Shown: positions 11,201 to 22,605 of the stretch, one piece after another
Position numbering within the stretch: position 1 is the first letter of the stretch
Layout: each line of letters begins with the position of its first letter
NCBI GenBank assembly: GCA_037447655.1
Contig: JBBHKE010000077.1
Span: 186,001-250,000, forward strand
Length of the DNA stretch: 64,000 nucleotides
Direction: 5' to 3'
From: Zygnema cylindricum
Lineage: Eukaryota > Streptophyta > Zygnematophyceae > Zygnematales > Zygnemataceae
The notes under the pieces: model-generated
Databases searched by the model: none
The model's input: the letters and a program-made list of their open reading frames with translations, nothing else
Told to the model about the DNA's origin: nothing
Made by a program: the position numbers and the translations under genes

Positions 11201-12268
11201 GTGAGTAGGAAAAAATGAAGAGAACGCCTCGCGAATGAATATCCGACGGTCAATGTTACCTCCCAGACCTTCGGAGAGTATTGGCAAGATTCTCTGTAAT
11301 GTTTATTCTACTATAAAAACAAAATAAGCGGTACGGCATGGTACGGATAGGAGTGGATTTCTGTAGACTACCCCCACTTTTCGTCTGATGAAACGCCACG
11401 GTAACCTACCATGAACTCCATGTGCTCTTCTTTAGTTTGGAAAAAGTTAACGGACCCGCGAGCACTTTTCCCTTATCAAACAAAAACTACAACCAATAGA
11501 ATTATGTTATTTAAACCACTTTTCCATACGACCCTCTCTCCGTGAAACACGGAATCTTCCAATCTGGGGCGGAAGTGCGGAACTAATTGCCTATTCGTTA
11601 ATTTGTCGTATAGCGTACGTGTCATGACAGCGTGACCAAAAGCAGCTTAGCTTTCGTGCGAGACGCTAGAGACAAAGGTCGAATCTGTACCTTTCCTCTT
11701 TTGCCGGATAAAATGTACCATTCCCGAGTCAAACAAAATTCTCTAATTAATCCCCTTTGTACCCAATACAACTTTCTTTCATCCTCCCACCTTTCCGTAC
11801 AATGCCCATTCCCCTCTTCCCTCGACTCCCTCTCTTCCCGCTTCTACCTTCCATCTCCTCTCCCTCTCCCCCAGACTTCCCAGCTTCTCACCCGCTCCAT
11901 GCTTCTCCTCTGCGCTCTCCATTCCGTTTTCCGTTCGCAGGGACTACTACAAGTGCACGCATATGAACTGCGTCGCCCGGAAGCGGGTCAACCGGTGCCC
12001 GACCAATGAGACGCTTCTGCTGACGTCATACGTGGGCGAGCACAGTCACCCGGGCCCGGCACTGTTGCGCCGCCGAGTGCCGCTGCCGGCGTCGGGAGCG
12101 AGGCAAAAACTTTTGAGAAAATCTCAAGGAGGGAAGGGAAGGGAGGGAGGCGGCAAAAGGCGACAAACGGAACTGTCGAACGGAATGGAGGGATCGAATG
12201 TGGGAGCGGGGAAAGAGGAGGAAGGGATCCCACATGCGACAAAAAGCGAGTCAGGATGGAAGAAGTGA
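3692..12268 (+). CDS. WRKY: WRKY transcription factor (three exons)
   Basis: Exons 3692-4416, 7891-8046 and 11941-12268 join in phase to 402 codons plus stop. The WRKY domain starts in exon 2 with an intact WRKYGQK, then KNNKHPR. The intron falls inside the following Arg codon (AG/G), the classic R-type WRKY intron position, with donor GTTAGT and acceptor TTCGCAG. Exon 3 begins DYYKC and supplies the zinc finger, C-X4-C-X23-H-X-H, as in group IIc and the C-terminal domain of group I. Only one WRKY domain is present, so group II, IIc-like, is favoured. This is a nuclear DNA-binding regulator expected to bind W-boxes. Exon 1 (241 codons) has no domain I recognise: Ser/Pro-rich, then a charged, probably helical stretch, then an acidic-basic end. 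Its start at 3692 is a choice. Intron 1 could instead end at 7920, also in phase, shortening exon 2 by ten codons. The tail is rich in Gly, Lys and Arg. Confidence 0.8.
4529..4561 (+). repeat. (CT)n microsatellite
   Basis: Uninterrupted CT dinucleotides followed by a short C run, inside WRKY intron 1. Confidence 0.9.
5189..5241 (+). repeat. (CT)n microsatellite
   Basis: About 26 perfect CT units inside WRKY intron 1, followed by imperfect CT-rich sequence to about 5330. Confidence 0.9.
5990..7243 (+). repeat. 1.25-kb imperfect CT-rich tract
   Basis: Nearly unbroken pyrimidine strand made of CT, CCCT and CTTT units. Its length and strand bias give potential for triplex (H-DNA) formation. A purine-rich block follows at 7353-7590, giving facing complementary tracts inside one intron. 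Confidence 0.85.
7353..7590 (+). repeat. GA-rich tract facing the CT tract
   Basis: Purine-rich (GAGAGGGG-like) sequence of about 240 bp. It can base-pair in the transcript with parts of the upstream CT-rich tract. Confidence 0.8.
9790..10405. mobile_element. MITE-type element, long form, in WRKY intron 2
   Basis: A 616-bp element flanked by TA on both sides. The left end is CACCACGAATCGTAATTAGA and the reverse-complemented right end is CACCGCGAATCGTAACTAGA, so the inverted repeats match closely. It has no coding capacity. Internal blocks (gtgcgagcgcgatt, then aaagtacaattttgcac) recur at 2070-2663 and, inverted, at 10413-10760. It lies in the intron that splits the WRKY domain. Confidence 0.8.
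10413..10760. mobile_element. Second long-form MITE, inverted and truncated
   Basis: Starts seven bases after the previous element with CACCGCGAACCGTAATTAGA. It reads as the reverse complement of that element's right half, by eye at roughly 75-80% identity for about 270 bp and more weakly to about 10720. The far terminal repeat is missing. Together the two copies form a head-to-head palindrome centred near 10409. Confidence 0.7.
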
Positions 12269-12870
12269 AGAAAGGAGAAGGGAGGTTTTTGGAAGAATGT
12301 GGGAACTTGCATTTGAGGTTGTGGGATGGTTTTTTTGCGTTAAAATGGGAAAGAAAGGATAAGGAGGAAAATTGAAATACTAGAGAAGAGAAAGTGTGTA
12401 ATAATGGGTAGTAAAATAAGCAGTAATGGGGGTGATAACAGAGGAGGTCCACGAAATAAATAATGCGGAAGGAGAGAGAGAATTCCCTTTCTTAGACAAC
12501 TATCACAGATGCTGTAAATTACTAAACGCTGTTTTCGATTTTTGTAACAAATCCACATATGGTTGAATAAGGCTTTTAGAGATGCATGATATTAAAGGTG
12601 AATTAATCTGTTCTATTTTTGACAAAGTTAGATTTTAGAAAAGTAGACACTCGGTCAACAAAATGTAACCAAAGTGGACCTCTGGCTAATAATATTTTTG
12701 CGATTTTTTTCCCTGGCATTGGACCAAGTGTACACGAATAATCTGTCAACTCTTGTTCCCTCTAGTGAAAAAATTACCAATAAAATGTTTTACAAAACAT
12801 GTTTTTTAATCAAATAAAAAATTCGGTCAATGAAAGGACCTTAGACATATCTTGAGTCCGAACTCAAGAA
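12269..12870 (+). other. WRKY 3' flank
   Basis: Follows the WRKY stop codon. An AATAAA at about 12454 is a possible polyadenylation signal. No gene seen. Confidence 0.4.
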
Positions 12871-13565
12871 AGAGGTGAGAGGTGAGCGGGAGAGGGAGAG
12901 GGAGATGGAGAGGGCGAGGGAAAAGGAGAGGGAAAGTGGGAAGGAAAGGGGGAGGAGAGGGAGAGGGGGAGGGAGAGGGAGACGGAAAGGGAGCGGGAGA
13001 GGAAGAGTAAGCGGAAATGGGGGTGGGAGAGGGAACAAGAAAGGGAGAGGGAGAGGGAGAGGGACGGAGGGAGGGAGGGAGTTATGCAGGGAGTGAGTGA
13101 GGCAGGAGAAAGTGAAGAGAGTACCGGAGGGAGGGTGGGAGGGATGTAGAGCGGGGGAAAGTGAGAGAGAGAGAGAGAAAGGAAGGGAGGGAGTGAGAAA
13201 GAGAGAGAGAGAGAGGAAGAAAAGGGAAGAGGGAGAGAGGGAGAAAGGTAGAGAGGGAGAGAGTGAGAGTGATAGAGGGATAAAGGAAAAGAGGGAGAGA
13301 GAAAGAGAGGGGGAGAGAGGGAGAGAGGGGAAGAGAGGGAAAGTGGGGGAGAGCAGGGGAGTGGGGGAGAGAGGGGAAGAGAGGGAAAGAGGGGGAGAGC
13401 GGGGGAGAGGGGGGGAGAGTGGAGGAAAGAGGGGGAAAGAGGGGGAAAGTGCGAGGGTGAGGTTCAGAGGGGGAGAGAGAGAAAGGGGGAAGGGGTAAGG
13501 ATATGGGCATTGGGGAGTGAAATGGAAGGAGGGAGGAAATATAAAAGAGTAAAGGACTGAAAGAG
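12871..13565 (+). repeat. GA/GGGA-rich purine tract
   Basis: About 700 bp with an almost purely purine + strand (GAGAGG, GGGAGA units). ORFs of Arg/Glu/Gly on + and Pro/Leu/Ser on - are repeat artefacts. Purine richness continues more loosely to about 14690. Confidence 0.85.
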
Positions 13566-15180
13566 AGGATAGGGCTCTTTAGACGGAGGTGAGATATGAG
13601 CAAGTAGTAAAAAACAGCGATAAGGGAAGAAGAGATTAGAAAATGAACCGGAGCTATGGTTGGAATGAAAGAGGGTATGGAAGAAAAAAAGGAAGGAGGA
13701 TGATGAACGAGATCAAATCGGTTCTGCTTGTCATAATCAGCGAGACATTGGTTATATTATAGACGTTTAACAATGTAAAAGGGAGAGGGGAGGGGAGGGG
13801 AACTTGGACGATTTTTTAAGTGTGAGGTTCGGAAAAATGGTTTCAGGATGAGTCGAGAAGAGGGAGGAAAGGAATGGACAGAGGTAGGGGTGAAGTGGAA
13901 ATGGGAAGAGCGCAAATGGACAGGCGAGTATAGTCGTAGGGAGAAGTGAAGAAGAGAAGGTTTGAGGAAGGGAACTGAAATTGTTGCAAAGAGGTTGAGG
14001 GTGAATGAGTTTTGTGAAGAGCGAGAGCTGAGGAAAGGAGTGGTGAGGAGGGAGAAGGAGTTCTAATGGGAGGTGATATATGGCAGGAGTTGGCGGGGTT
14101 TTCACTGTTAAAGAAAAATTAGAGTACTATCTGAGGAAGAGACAAGGTAAGAAAAAGCAAAGAGATGGAGAGATCAATGAAGGAGAGGAGAGTGAAAGGT
14201 GAAAGATGGTTTGAGCAACAGGAGAAAGGGAAAAGAAGGGTGGAAATTGAGAGATATGGAGAGAAAGAAGGGGAAAAGCGTGAGGGGGAGGAATAGTGGA
14301 CTAAGGGATGGGGGGGCAGGAGACTTAGGAAAACGTAAGCAAGAGAACTTCTGAGAAGGGAGAAAAGAAAGACAAGGGGGTAAAGGGAGAATTCAAAAAA
14401 TTACTTGGAAGAGTAGAAGAAGATGGATGAGTCCATTAGAAAGGAGTTGCGGAGGGACAACAGAGGTGAAGGGGAGAAATCTGACAGAGGAAAATAATTA
14501 AGGGAACAACTTTGGAGAGGAGAACTGTTGAGGGAGGATACTTTTGCGAGGTGTATGCAGGGTAAGAGTCAGACTTAGAAGTAAAAAGATCAGGATGCTT
14601 CGATGGCAATGATACATGACAAGTAAAAGTAAAAATAAAGAGATGAATGGGAGAGAGAGGAAGTCAGGAAGAGAGTCAGTGTTATGTGTGGTATTCTGAG
14701 GCATCCTTTTGCAGTGGACAGGGAATGTTCTGAGTTTGAATAATTACTTTATGCTGACTTGTATGAGGTTTTTTGAAGCTTTTTATTGTTCGGGTTTTGC
14801 CAAACCTTCAACAGATAGACACGTCGTTGTTGCTTTTGTGTTTCATGGAAGAGATTCTCTTATTCGTCCTTCTCCTATTCTAGAAATTTATTTTGGCTTG
14901 TAGTTGATAGTAAAGTTTGCTGGTGATGATGAAACTGGAATGGGCCTCTCCCTATACGGCTTACCCATAATACGTCTCACAACTGGAAAAAAAGAAATAG
15001 AAAAAGGCAACAAGAACCTGAAAAACAAACATTTGCGTACTTGTGACAATTAGTCAATTTAATAATTGAAGTTGGTTTGAGCAATGAAACTATTTGGAGA
15101 CATATTAAAACTAATACCAATGTGTATATACACATAAGCTATATAGCCGTCATAAGTCTAATGTGAAAGATTTTTGAGTG
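13566..15180. other. Purine-rich then AT-rich intergenic DNA
   Basis: 13566-14690 keeps a strong G+A bias on the + strand; 14700-15180 is ordinary AT-rich sequence. No gene seen. Confidence 0.5.
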
Positions 15181-15499
15181 TGTTTTATGAATACAGCGTA
15201 GACCATTATACAAAATTAATCACACAGGATAAATTAAAAAGCACGATGGTAAACCATCTGAGTCCAGGGGTACAAAAGGGGTGGCATGGCCAAAACTGAA
15301 AAACTATAAGCAGGGCAGTAAAAAACAAAGAAAGTAACGTGAACACATAAAAATGGCAAGTAAAATAAAAGCACCCACACTCAAAATGAAAAGCACGATA
15401 ACTCACTAAACCAAAACTACAACCCCAACCCCAATTCAATTAAATATCTACGAAAAGCAACCCTGGAAGTCCCCCCAGCCCGGGGGAGCAGGTCGAGGG

Positions 15500-17762
15500 A
15501 GATCCCGAACATGTCGACGATCCATAACCGCAATAGTCAATCAAAGGAGAATAGAAGCCTGCACTCGCCTGTAAAGCCACAGACAACCGCTAACGATAAA
15601 AAGAAGGACCGAAAGAGGAGGGCTCCCACGTCCTCGTCGCTCGAAAGCACGTCGAGCACAAGTACGGAGAAACTCGTCCAACGCAACACCCAAACAACTA
15701 AAGATCTCGACCGCCATCGGAATAAAGTCATCCATAGGGTCTCGGTGGGCATAATCACGCTCTTTCGCCTTAGCGGCATCACGAGCCGCCACCCTAACAT
15801 GTCGAGCCCCTTGACGAACGACTGTAGCCGAAGTAAGGTTCGCCAAAACAATAGCACCAAAAATGCGACGGGCACCATCGAGCAAAACTACATCGATCCG
15901 GCACGAGGGAATAATATGAAAAACCCCCTGACGCACAGAAAAGCCCCCCTCCGAAGCGATAGTCGCAATAGCGTCGCGAATAGTGGCGCACGGATCACTT
16001 CTCCCCCATGGGAGCAACGAAGCAAATGGACACCATCGAGCCCAAGACACGACCACAGGCGCAAACTAAAGAGCCAAGTAATGGAGGATGAGGAAGGCCC
16101 AGGCAAAATCGGAGGGCGGTTGTGAACTGAGCAGGTGAGAATCGAAGAGTGGACAAAATAGGTGTAGCGAATAGCCAAGACCCAAAACCACGTCCACCAC
16201 AAGAGAGAAGACGCGCACGCGAAGAATCAGATGGAAGATCGGATTTAATGGCGGCGACAACCTGATCATAAATCGATTCCTGGACACGCTCAACGGATTT
16301 CGTAACAAAGGTGGAAAGAATCGGCACATCAACTAGGGCATGAGGAGGAAAAGAATGTGACGTGTCCAATAGAAACCGGAAGAAGGTGAACACACCGTAT
16401 GAAACTCGAGGGACCACGGTGGCTAGAACGGGGGTGTCGTTGGCCAAAAAAGCGAAAACAAGAGTGGAGGCAATATGGCACCAACTTTCCAAATAGGCAG
16501 CGGGAGCAACACGGGCAGTCGATAATAGACATAATAACCCCGTAGAAACAAGGTGGGATGCCTGAAGGTGGGCCGAAGGCCCAAACTGGCGATCCAATGC
16601 CCCACGACCTAACAGAGTGTGAAGGACGTCCATGAGGCAATCATCAAAGGATGAGAGAGATGAGACAAACGTGGAGGTGGGAGGGGAAGTATGAGCAAGG
16701 TAAGAAGGTCGGTGGGGAAAACGCCTGGTTAACATAACAAAAGCCACTTGGGGATCGAGAAGGTGAGGGAGGTTGTCCACGTGGGCCAGATCTGTTTGTA
16801 GAGCATCATCAAGAAATTGGGTCACGCAAGTATCCGAACCAAGGGGGCAACCCAGCACACGAATACCATCGGAGGGAGGAGAAGTTTGAAAACCAGGAGA
16901 GGGAGTAAAAGAAAGTGGAATATCCTGAGGGGACCAAATAACACACTTCGAAGATTGGATTGAAAGGTTGAGTTCGGCTAAACGTTCCTTGAAAAAATTA
17001 TATGGCGACACTAGTTGATCCATAGGCCCAATAATATGCGTATCATTTGCAACCGAAGGTAAAAGGCAAGAAGGGAAAGCGAATGCGGAAGCATGAAAGG
17101 CACGGTAATGGGCAAGGGCGAACAAAGGTCCGTCTAGAGGATCGCCTTGGCGAGTGCCTCTAGCAAAGGAGAGAGGAATGAGACCACCGTCGGCCAAGAA
17201 GGAAAGGCTGCTGGTTAAAGAATAAAAAACCCCTCACAAATGGGAATAATTGGACAATCAGAGATAGAGCAACCATAAGCTTTGAAAAAATGATGTCCCG
17301 ATCCACCGTATTGAAGGCATTGGAAACGGCAACTTGAAGAACCAACCAATCCGGATGTACATCCAACAAATCGCGAATCTCGTGGACCACGACCTCACAA
17401 CCACCTCTCGTGGCCACTCCAAACTGATGAGGAGAATAATTATGAAATGCTGGTTGGAGCTGGAGACATATTGCACGAGCCATCAATTTGTATAAAACTT
17501 CTCCCACGGCATTAGGGCAAATCCCTCCATTAGGTTTGGCAACCGTCACAAGGCAGGACCCCATGAGAAGATCACAAATCCGAGGGGGAACATCCTCTAT
17601 AGCAATAAGAGAACATACTCGAAAAAACACATGGAACCCTTGGGCACCCGATTCAGGGGGCAAAACATCGCGAAACAACTCATACACTGTGCCTGATGGG
17701 CCCCCCTGCTGAAAGGTGAGGAGAAGAGCGAAGGGCCTTAAAATCATTTGTATTGATGCCAA
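15500..17762 (-). pseudogene. Non-LTR-like reverse transcriptase, copy 1
   Basis: Three overlapping minus-strand frames form one broken protein. 17762-17160 carries the fingers and palm, with QVAVSNAFNTVDRD at motif A. 17197-15995 carries GTRQGDPL (motif B), then a motif C region SVANDTHIIG and KCVIW. 16056-15541 carries a C-terminal region with DVVLLDG and an AAKAKERDY block ending near FLRTCARRAF. From memory, this layout matches a reverse-transcriptase family common in non-seed plants, whose C-terminal region looks like a PD-(D/E)XK-type nuclease; that assignment is inference. At least two frameshifts occur. The motif A position usually Asp is Ala, and the usual ADD is AND, so the enzyme is dead. 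A related fragment lies at 31481-33560. Confidence 0.7.
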
Positions 17763-18600
17763 GGTCGTTCCATGCTTTGGTAAACCCCATTCACTAAAAA
17801 ATAGTTTGAAACTTTATCCACCAAAGTTGGGAGATCAAACTGAAACTTGTTCCTTTTAAAGGTAAATCTCAAATTCACTAAGCGTCAATAAGAAAGCGCG
17901 ATAAACTATCTGAGTAAATGAGAACAACAGAAGCGAACATCCAACCCCAACAAAAAAAATTGACACGCGAAACGCGAACTAACTAAGATGAGAAACGTTG
18001 TTGCTGTTCTTTGGCCTATCTAAGCTGTGGAAAAACCCAGTATTGAAACAAAAAATCTCATTGAACAATAACTATCATTATTCTCAAACTGCACTAGTGT
18101 GCAGAATCCAACATGTGTAGACAATTTTCAAGGTTTTGTACAAAATGCTCAGCAAAGTAATCAAACTACACCAGTATGTAGAATCTAGCATATGCAACCA
18201 ACTCCTAGAGTTTCATGTGAAATGCTTAACAAAGCTTTATCCGAAATGAAGCTCTAAATAATGCATAAAAATACTTAACATGAAAGCAAGTATGACCAAC
18301 ATTTAGCAATAACAAAACACTTTGTGTCTAACCTCACAATTTTTATGAAAATAACAAGGTTATAATAAAGACGATGTCTCCCACTTAAGCACTTCACACA
18401 CACTCCGCAACTCTAAGGTTCTACAATTAAATATAATCTACACCCTACATTTACTATTCATTCAACTTAGGTTGTTACGCAACTTTGTTTTGTAAGTACA
18501 ATTTTGAGTATTTCATCCATCGAATCACTACTGTGACTATGGCTTATTTATCACCATATATTTTACTGACGCGACGTACTTTCAATTTCCGTCCAAACGT
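17763..18600. other. AT-rich intergenic DNA
   Basis: No gene or repeat structure recognised between the two reverse-transcriptase copies. Confidence 0.5.
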
Positions 18601-18848
18601 TTAATATGTTGTTCACATGTTTTCTCCACCAAATGTCTTCATCCCACCCTTTATCACCCTGTCCACAGTATTCGAAAAAATTACAAACGCACAAAAAACT
18701 TGTGATCCTAATTTTCTAAAACAACAGTTGCAAAGAAACCACAACAAAAAATGGCAAATTGAAAAAAATAAGCACAAAACCAACAACATACTTGTGAGCC
18801 TTACCGAAAACAACTTAACCAACCACAAAAATCACTGATAGCAGCCCC
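18601..18848 (-). mobile_element. Reverse-transcriptase copy 2, 3' end fragment
   Basis: The A-rich stretch with an aaaaaatggcaa and an aataagcac segment resembles the region just past the coding end of copy 1 (15340-15400). It abuts element B, whose other flank at 31481 continues as the C-terminal coding end of the same retroelement. This suggests B split copy 2. The similarity is weak. Confidence 0.4.
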
Positions 18849-18853
18849 GTAAA

Positions 18854-19772
18854 TGTTGAAAGGGGTATTTTATATTTCTATCTTTTGTCAGTTTGTGGTG
18901 TTATGAAGTCCTCATACTTGTCGTAGTCACCGAGGACTCAAAGACAGCCATGGCTGCCTTAGGCGGATAGGGAGACAAAGAGCAAGAGGCTGAGCCTTTT
19001 GGAAAAGATAGGCGGTTAGACCAGGATTTGATCCTAGGTCCTCCAGGATGACAGCCGTAGAGCGTAGCCATCTGTTTACTCCTTAAGTCTTGATGAAGCG
19101 TTACACACATAGGGTATGATTCATATTTAAAGAGGTACCACTTTATATATTCCATTTAACGGATTACGGAGCGGAACGAACAACAAACGGGAAAGCATGA
19201 AAGACATTTAATTTGACGAACGAAATTAAATATCGATTTCAGATCGGACGACTCACAGTGGAGCTGATGCATCGGAGTGGTTTTTTGGCGGTTTATGGAG
19301 GCGACGTTATCGAATGACACACGGCAAGCCATGAGTGGAGAGCGAACATTACAGGGAGAGGAACCATGGCTCTGAAAAAGGTGTCAGCGGGACGGCCATG
19401 CCGTACCATGGCCGTAGAAGAAGTACAGCGACATCTGAAGTCATGTGATTAGTTAGGTACAACAGTAGTAAAGGATTCAAAGAGGGACTAGGAGTTAGGA
19501 CTTAGACGTTTTGGAGGTGCCTCTCTCTGAGAGTGCTTTTGTATTATATGCCATCTTTGGCCCGTCATAACTAATTGCTCAAAGGAGCACACTCAAAAAT
19601 TCTTTTTGCGTTTGACTCAGGGGAGTCGGGCCCTCACAAGGGCGAGGTTGGTCAAAACACTTGTTTGACCTGATGTCATTCATTTAGGGTGAAAGTCAAA
19701 AGGGCAAATTCTATCCTAGAGGCTTCATATAAGCTGAATACTCCTTGGGCCAATGGAGGTTACAAAATTACA
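18854..19772 (+). repeat. Element B 5' LTR
   Basis: 919 bp, starting TGTTGAAAGGGG and ending TTACA. It contains a TATA-like gtattatatg near 19541, an inverted W-box pair at 19650-19670, an antisense tRNA-like block at 19021-19090, and near its end the gag ATG at 19753. The 3' LTR (30518-31475) differs by many substitutions and indels, so the insertion is old. Confidence 0.9.
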
Positions 19773-21357
19773 GGTTATGGGTCCACCCTCTAGGGTGCCC
19801 ATTTTCAATGGAACGAGGTTCATATACTGGGAAACTAACATGAGGGGTGCACTTTTTGAAAAACGGCTATTGGGCATTCTGAGTGGTCGTGTGCTACGGC
19901 TATCAAGTTCCACCAGGGTTGCGAAGAGCTTCATTCTTAAGAGGATTTGTAGAGAAAGATGAGGTAGAAGATAACAGAGAGGGCATCATGTTGGACTAAG
20001 GCAAAGAGAAAGGGAAGGAGAAACTCACACAGATAGCTACTGGATTGGTACCGGTAGGGGTTGTTCCGAAAACCAAGGCAAATAATACTGAAATCTATGA
20101 TTTCAATATCACAGTGGCAACTCATTTTATTCTCGGGCGTCTTACTGAAGCAGTTGCTATCCCTCACCTAAATGTGGATAAGGCAGCCGATTTGTGGGAG
20201 GCTATTGTAAATATTTACAAGAGTGGTACGATTCAGCAATAGAAGTGGCTGATCAGAAGTGAAAAAGTATGTTTACAAAGGAGGAAAGATTCTTGACTTT
20301 TGGAATGACTTGTCCGGATTATTTATGGAGTTAAATAGTGCAGGAAAACAAGAGACCGAGAAATAAAATGTGAATATTTTACTAATGAAACTGTAGGATG
20401 ATTATGAAAACATCGTAAACAAGTTTTGGATTTGCCATATCATCAATGGATTTGGAATTTCGTTATTGGGATAATTTTAGTTCTGGAAAACACCATTGAA
20501 TTTTGGAAAGGAGGAAAGAGTGTTCAAACCTTGGCTACTCGAACTGACTGGAGGAATCGGATTTCTAAAAAACCTTATGGAAACTTTGGTGGAGGAGGGA
20601 GAGGGAACCAATTGGATGGATCCGGATCTAGGCCTCTAAAGGGGCTTTGTCATTTTTGTAAGAAGCCGAGACATTAGATGGCGGAGTGTACTAGATTGAC
20701 AGAGCTGAGACTTAAAGAGGGGCATATTGGTAGATCAGCCGGAGGAAAGAAGAAGGCACTTGTGACAACACAAGTCATGAGAGAGGATTCCGATGTAGAT
20801 GATGGAGAACTTCTCCTCAACGAGTAAGAGGTGAAAGTCGAATCTTATGAGGGATGGGAGAGTAGTAACCACTAGTTTAGTGGGATTTGTGGATCTGAAA
20901 GTCTTAGTTGAAGGTAAGATATCCAAAGTCACTTTTTCCGATGTCCTTTTCATTCCTCAGCTGAATAAAAATCTTATCTCTACGTCATTTGTAGATGATA
21001 AAGGTTTTTAGACTAGCACCAAGAAAGCAGTCTTTGTCGCTAGCTATAAGGATGAAGTACACTTCATTGTTGAAAAAAGGAATGTTTAGGCTGAATTTGA
21101 GTAATGGAAGACGGGAGTTTATTATGCTGGTGTAAGTGACTTGATGATTTGGCATAAACGATTGGGGCATGTGCATCTAAATAGACTAAAAGAAATGAAG
21201 TAGATGGGATTGGTTGAGGGAATTCAGTTTGGGGACAATGAGACCTTGGATGACTGTAGTGGATGTGCTCAAGGTAAGGCCCACATATTACCTTTCCCAA
21301 AAACCTTGACCTATAAAGAAGAAAAAGTCATAGATCTAGTTCATACTGACATATGGG
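19753..21357 (+). pseudogene. Element B gag-protease-integrase, 5' part
   Basis: Gag begins MEVTKLQVMG at 19753, with its first codons inside the LTR, and shows the copia-type RVPIFNG...YWE block. A capsid-like region (20045-20242) and a CCHC knuckle (CHFCKKPRH, then a stop, then MAEC near 20650) follow. The protease catalytic region is missing: the sequence jumps near 20850 from the acidic linker to the GRVVTTS block, which lies well past the active site in element A. The integrase zinc-binding region follows (WHKRLGH near 21155; CSGCAQGKAH near 21260) up to HTDIW, where element C interrupts. Many stops and frameshifts. Non-functional. Confidence 0.85.
19773..19787 (+). promoter_or_regulatory. 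Element B primer-binding site, half-tRNA type
   Basis: Directly after the LTR the sequence is GGTTATGGGTCCACC. This resembles the Drosophila copia site, which pairs with an internal fragment of initiator tRNA-Met, and not the usual plant TGGTATCAGAG site. It is also gag codons (QVMGP). Confidence 0.65.
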
Positions 21358-22582
21358 TGTTGTTCTACAACCACAGTAGCACGAGGAGAGCCAGCAGCAG
21401 TAGTAGTGGAAGTAGACATTTAAAGCAGAAGCTATCAAACACCCTACTCAACAGCCAACTTTAAGATGTGATAGAATGCAACTTAGTGATCTATGCAGAC
21501 TCAAATTCTACATAACAGTAGTAAGCACGGATGTTCACATTTAAAGCAGAAGCTATCAAACACCCTACTCAACATCCAACTTCAAGATGTGATATAATGC
21601 AACTCACTGATCTATGCAGAATCAAATTCTACATAACAGTAGTAAGCACAGATGTAGACATTTAAAGTAGAAGCTATTAAACACCAAACTCAACAGCCAA
21701 CTTCAAGATGTGATAGAATGAAACTGAATGATCTATACAGACTCAAATTCTACATAACAGTAGTAAGCGCAGTATAGAATCACTCTTCAAAGATTCAACT
21801 CAATTGATCCCGCCAACCATAAGATATTCACACTGCAGATTCACAAAAACTGCCTTAGTTGATAAATATCCCAACACTTGGATAATCATAATTTGCCTAA
21901 GTCCTAAACTATATACTCACAGTGAGTATCTACTGGTCACACTAATTTAAGTGACTGTTCTACAGTATTGTCCTAAGCTACGACAAAGAACTCAAACTAT
22001 ACTTACTATTCTAAGAGTACTTCCAAAACTAATTTTGCCATTTCTCTAAATCTGAATAGTGAGACACTTTTAAATTACCTAACCTACAAATCCTTGTTTC
22101 TAGATATTTGCAAATAGAAGACCCTACATTAAATGTTCCTGTCGCTTAGTCAACAGTGGTCCATAGCATCCGGTTGACTGTTGTCGTGTAGTACGAAGCA
22201 CGTGATACCGTCTAAGTGTGCTTCGTCATTTGTGGTCCCTTCTGAATCGCGTCCGTCAATTGGATGTCAATCAGTGACCCTTCTTCGCTGACCATACCAT
22301 ACTTTTCCAGATATGCGGTTTGCATTCCTTTCGTCCGATTTCATCAATCCGCTCGTTAATCTCCCGACACGTGTAACTGGTCATCAGCCCTACTCCGTGA
22401 AATCTGCAACACCCTTTTCTTGCCGACGCGTGTCCAACTCGCCGTACAGTACACTCTCTTAGTCTTCTGTTACTGTAACACTATTTGAGGTAAGTAATAC
22501 AGGTTTTATTTCCCAAAATATTCTTAGTCCTTAATTCCTCCTCACAACTCTATTTACTGAGTAAAAATTTCCAATTTCAACA
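21358..22582 (-). repeat. Element C 3' LTR
   Basis: 1225 bp, 241 bp longer than the 5' LTR because a 121-bp unit is present three times here and once there. It still carries the gag start ATG and about 20 open codons at its inner-type end. Confidence 0.9.
21416..21778 (+). repeat. Three 121-bp tandem repeats in the LTR
   Basis: Units start at 21416, 21537 and 21658, each with an acatttaaag start and a cataacagtagtaagc near its end. The partner LTR has a single unit from about 26953. In element orientation the units lie directly upstream of the gag ATG. Confidence 0.9.
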
Positions 22583-22605
22583 CTCCCCTAAATCTTTAGA
22601 CTCAG

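Noticed and set aside
12841-13603. Overlapping Arg/Gly and Pro/Leu ORFs
   Set aside because: Purine repeat artefacts on both strands.
21416-21778. CRISPR-like regularly spaced repeats
   Set aside because: Adjacent 121-bp tandem units without spacers, inside an LTR of a plant genome.
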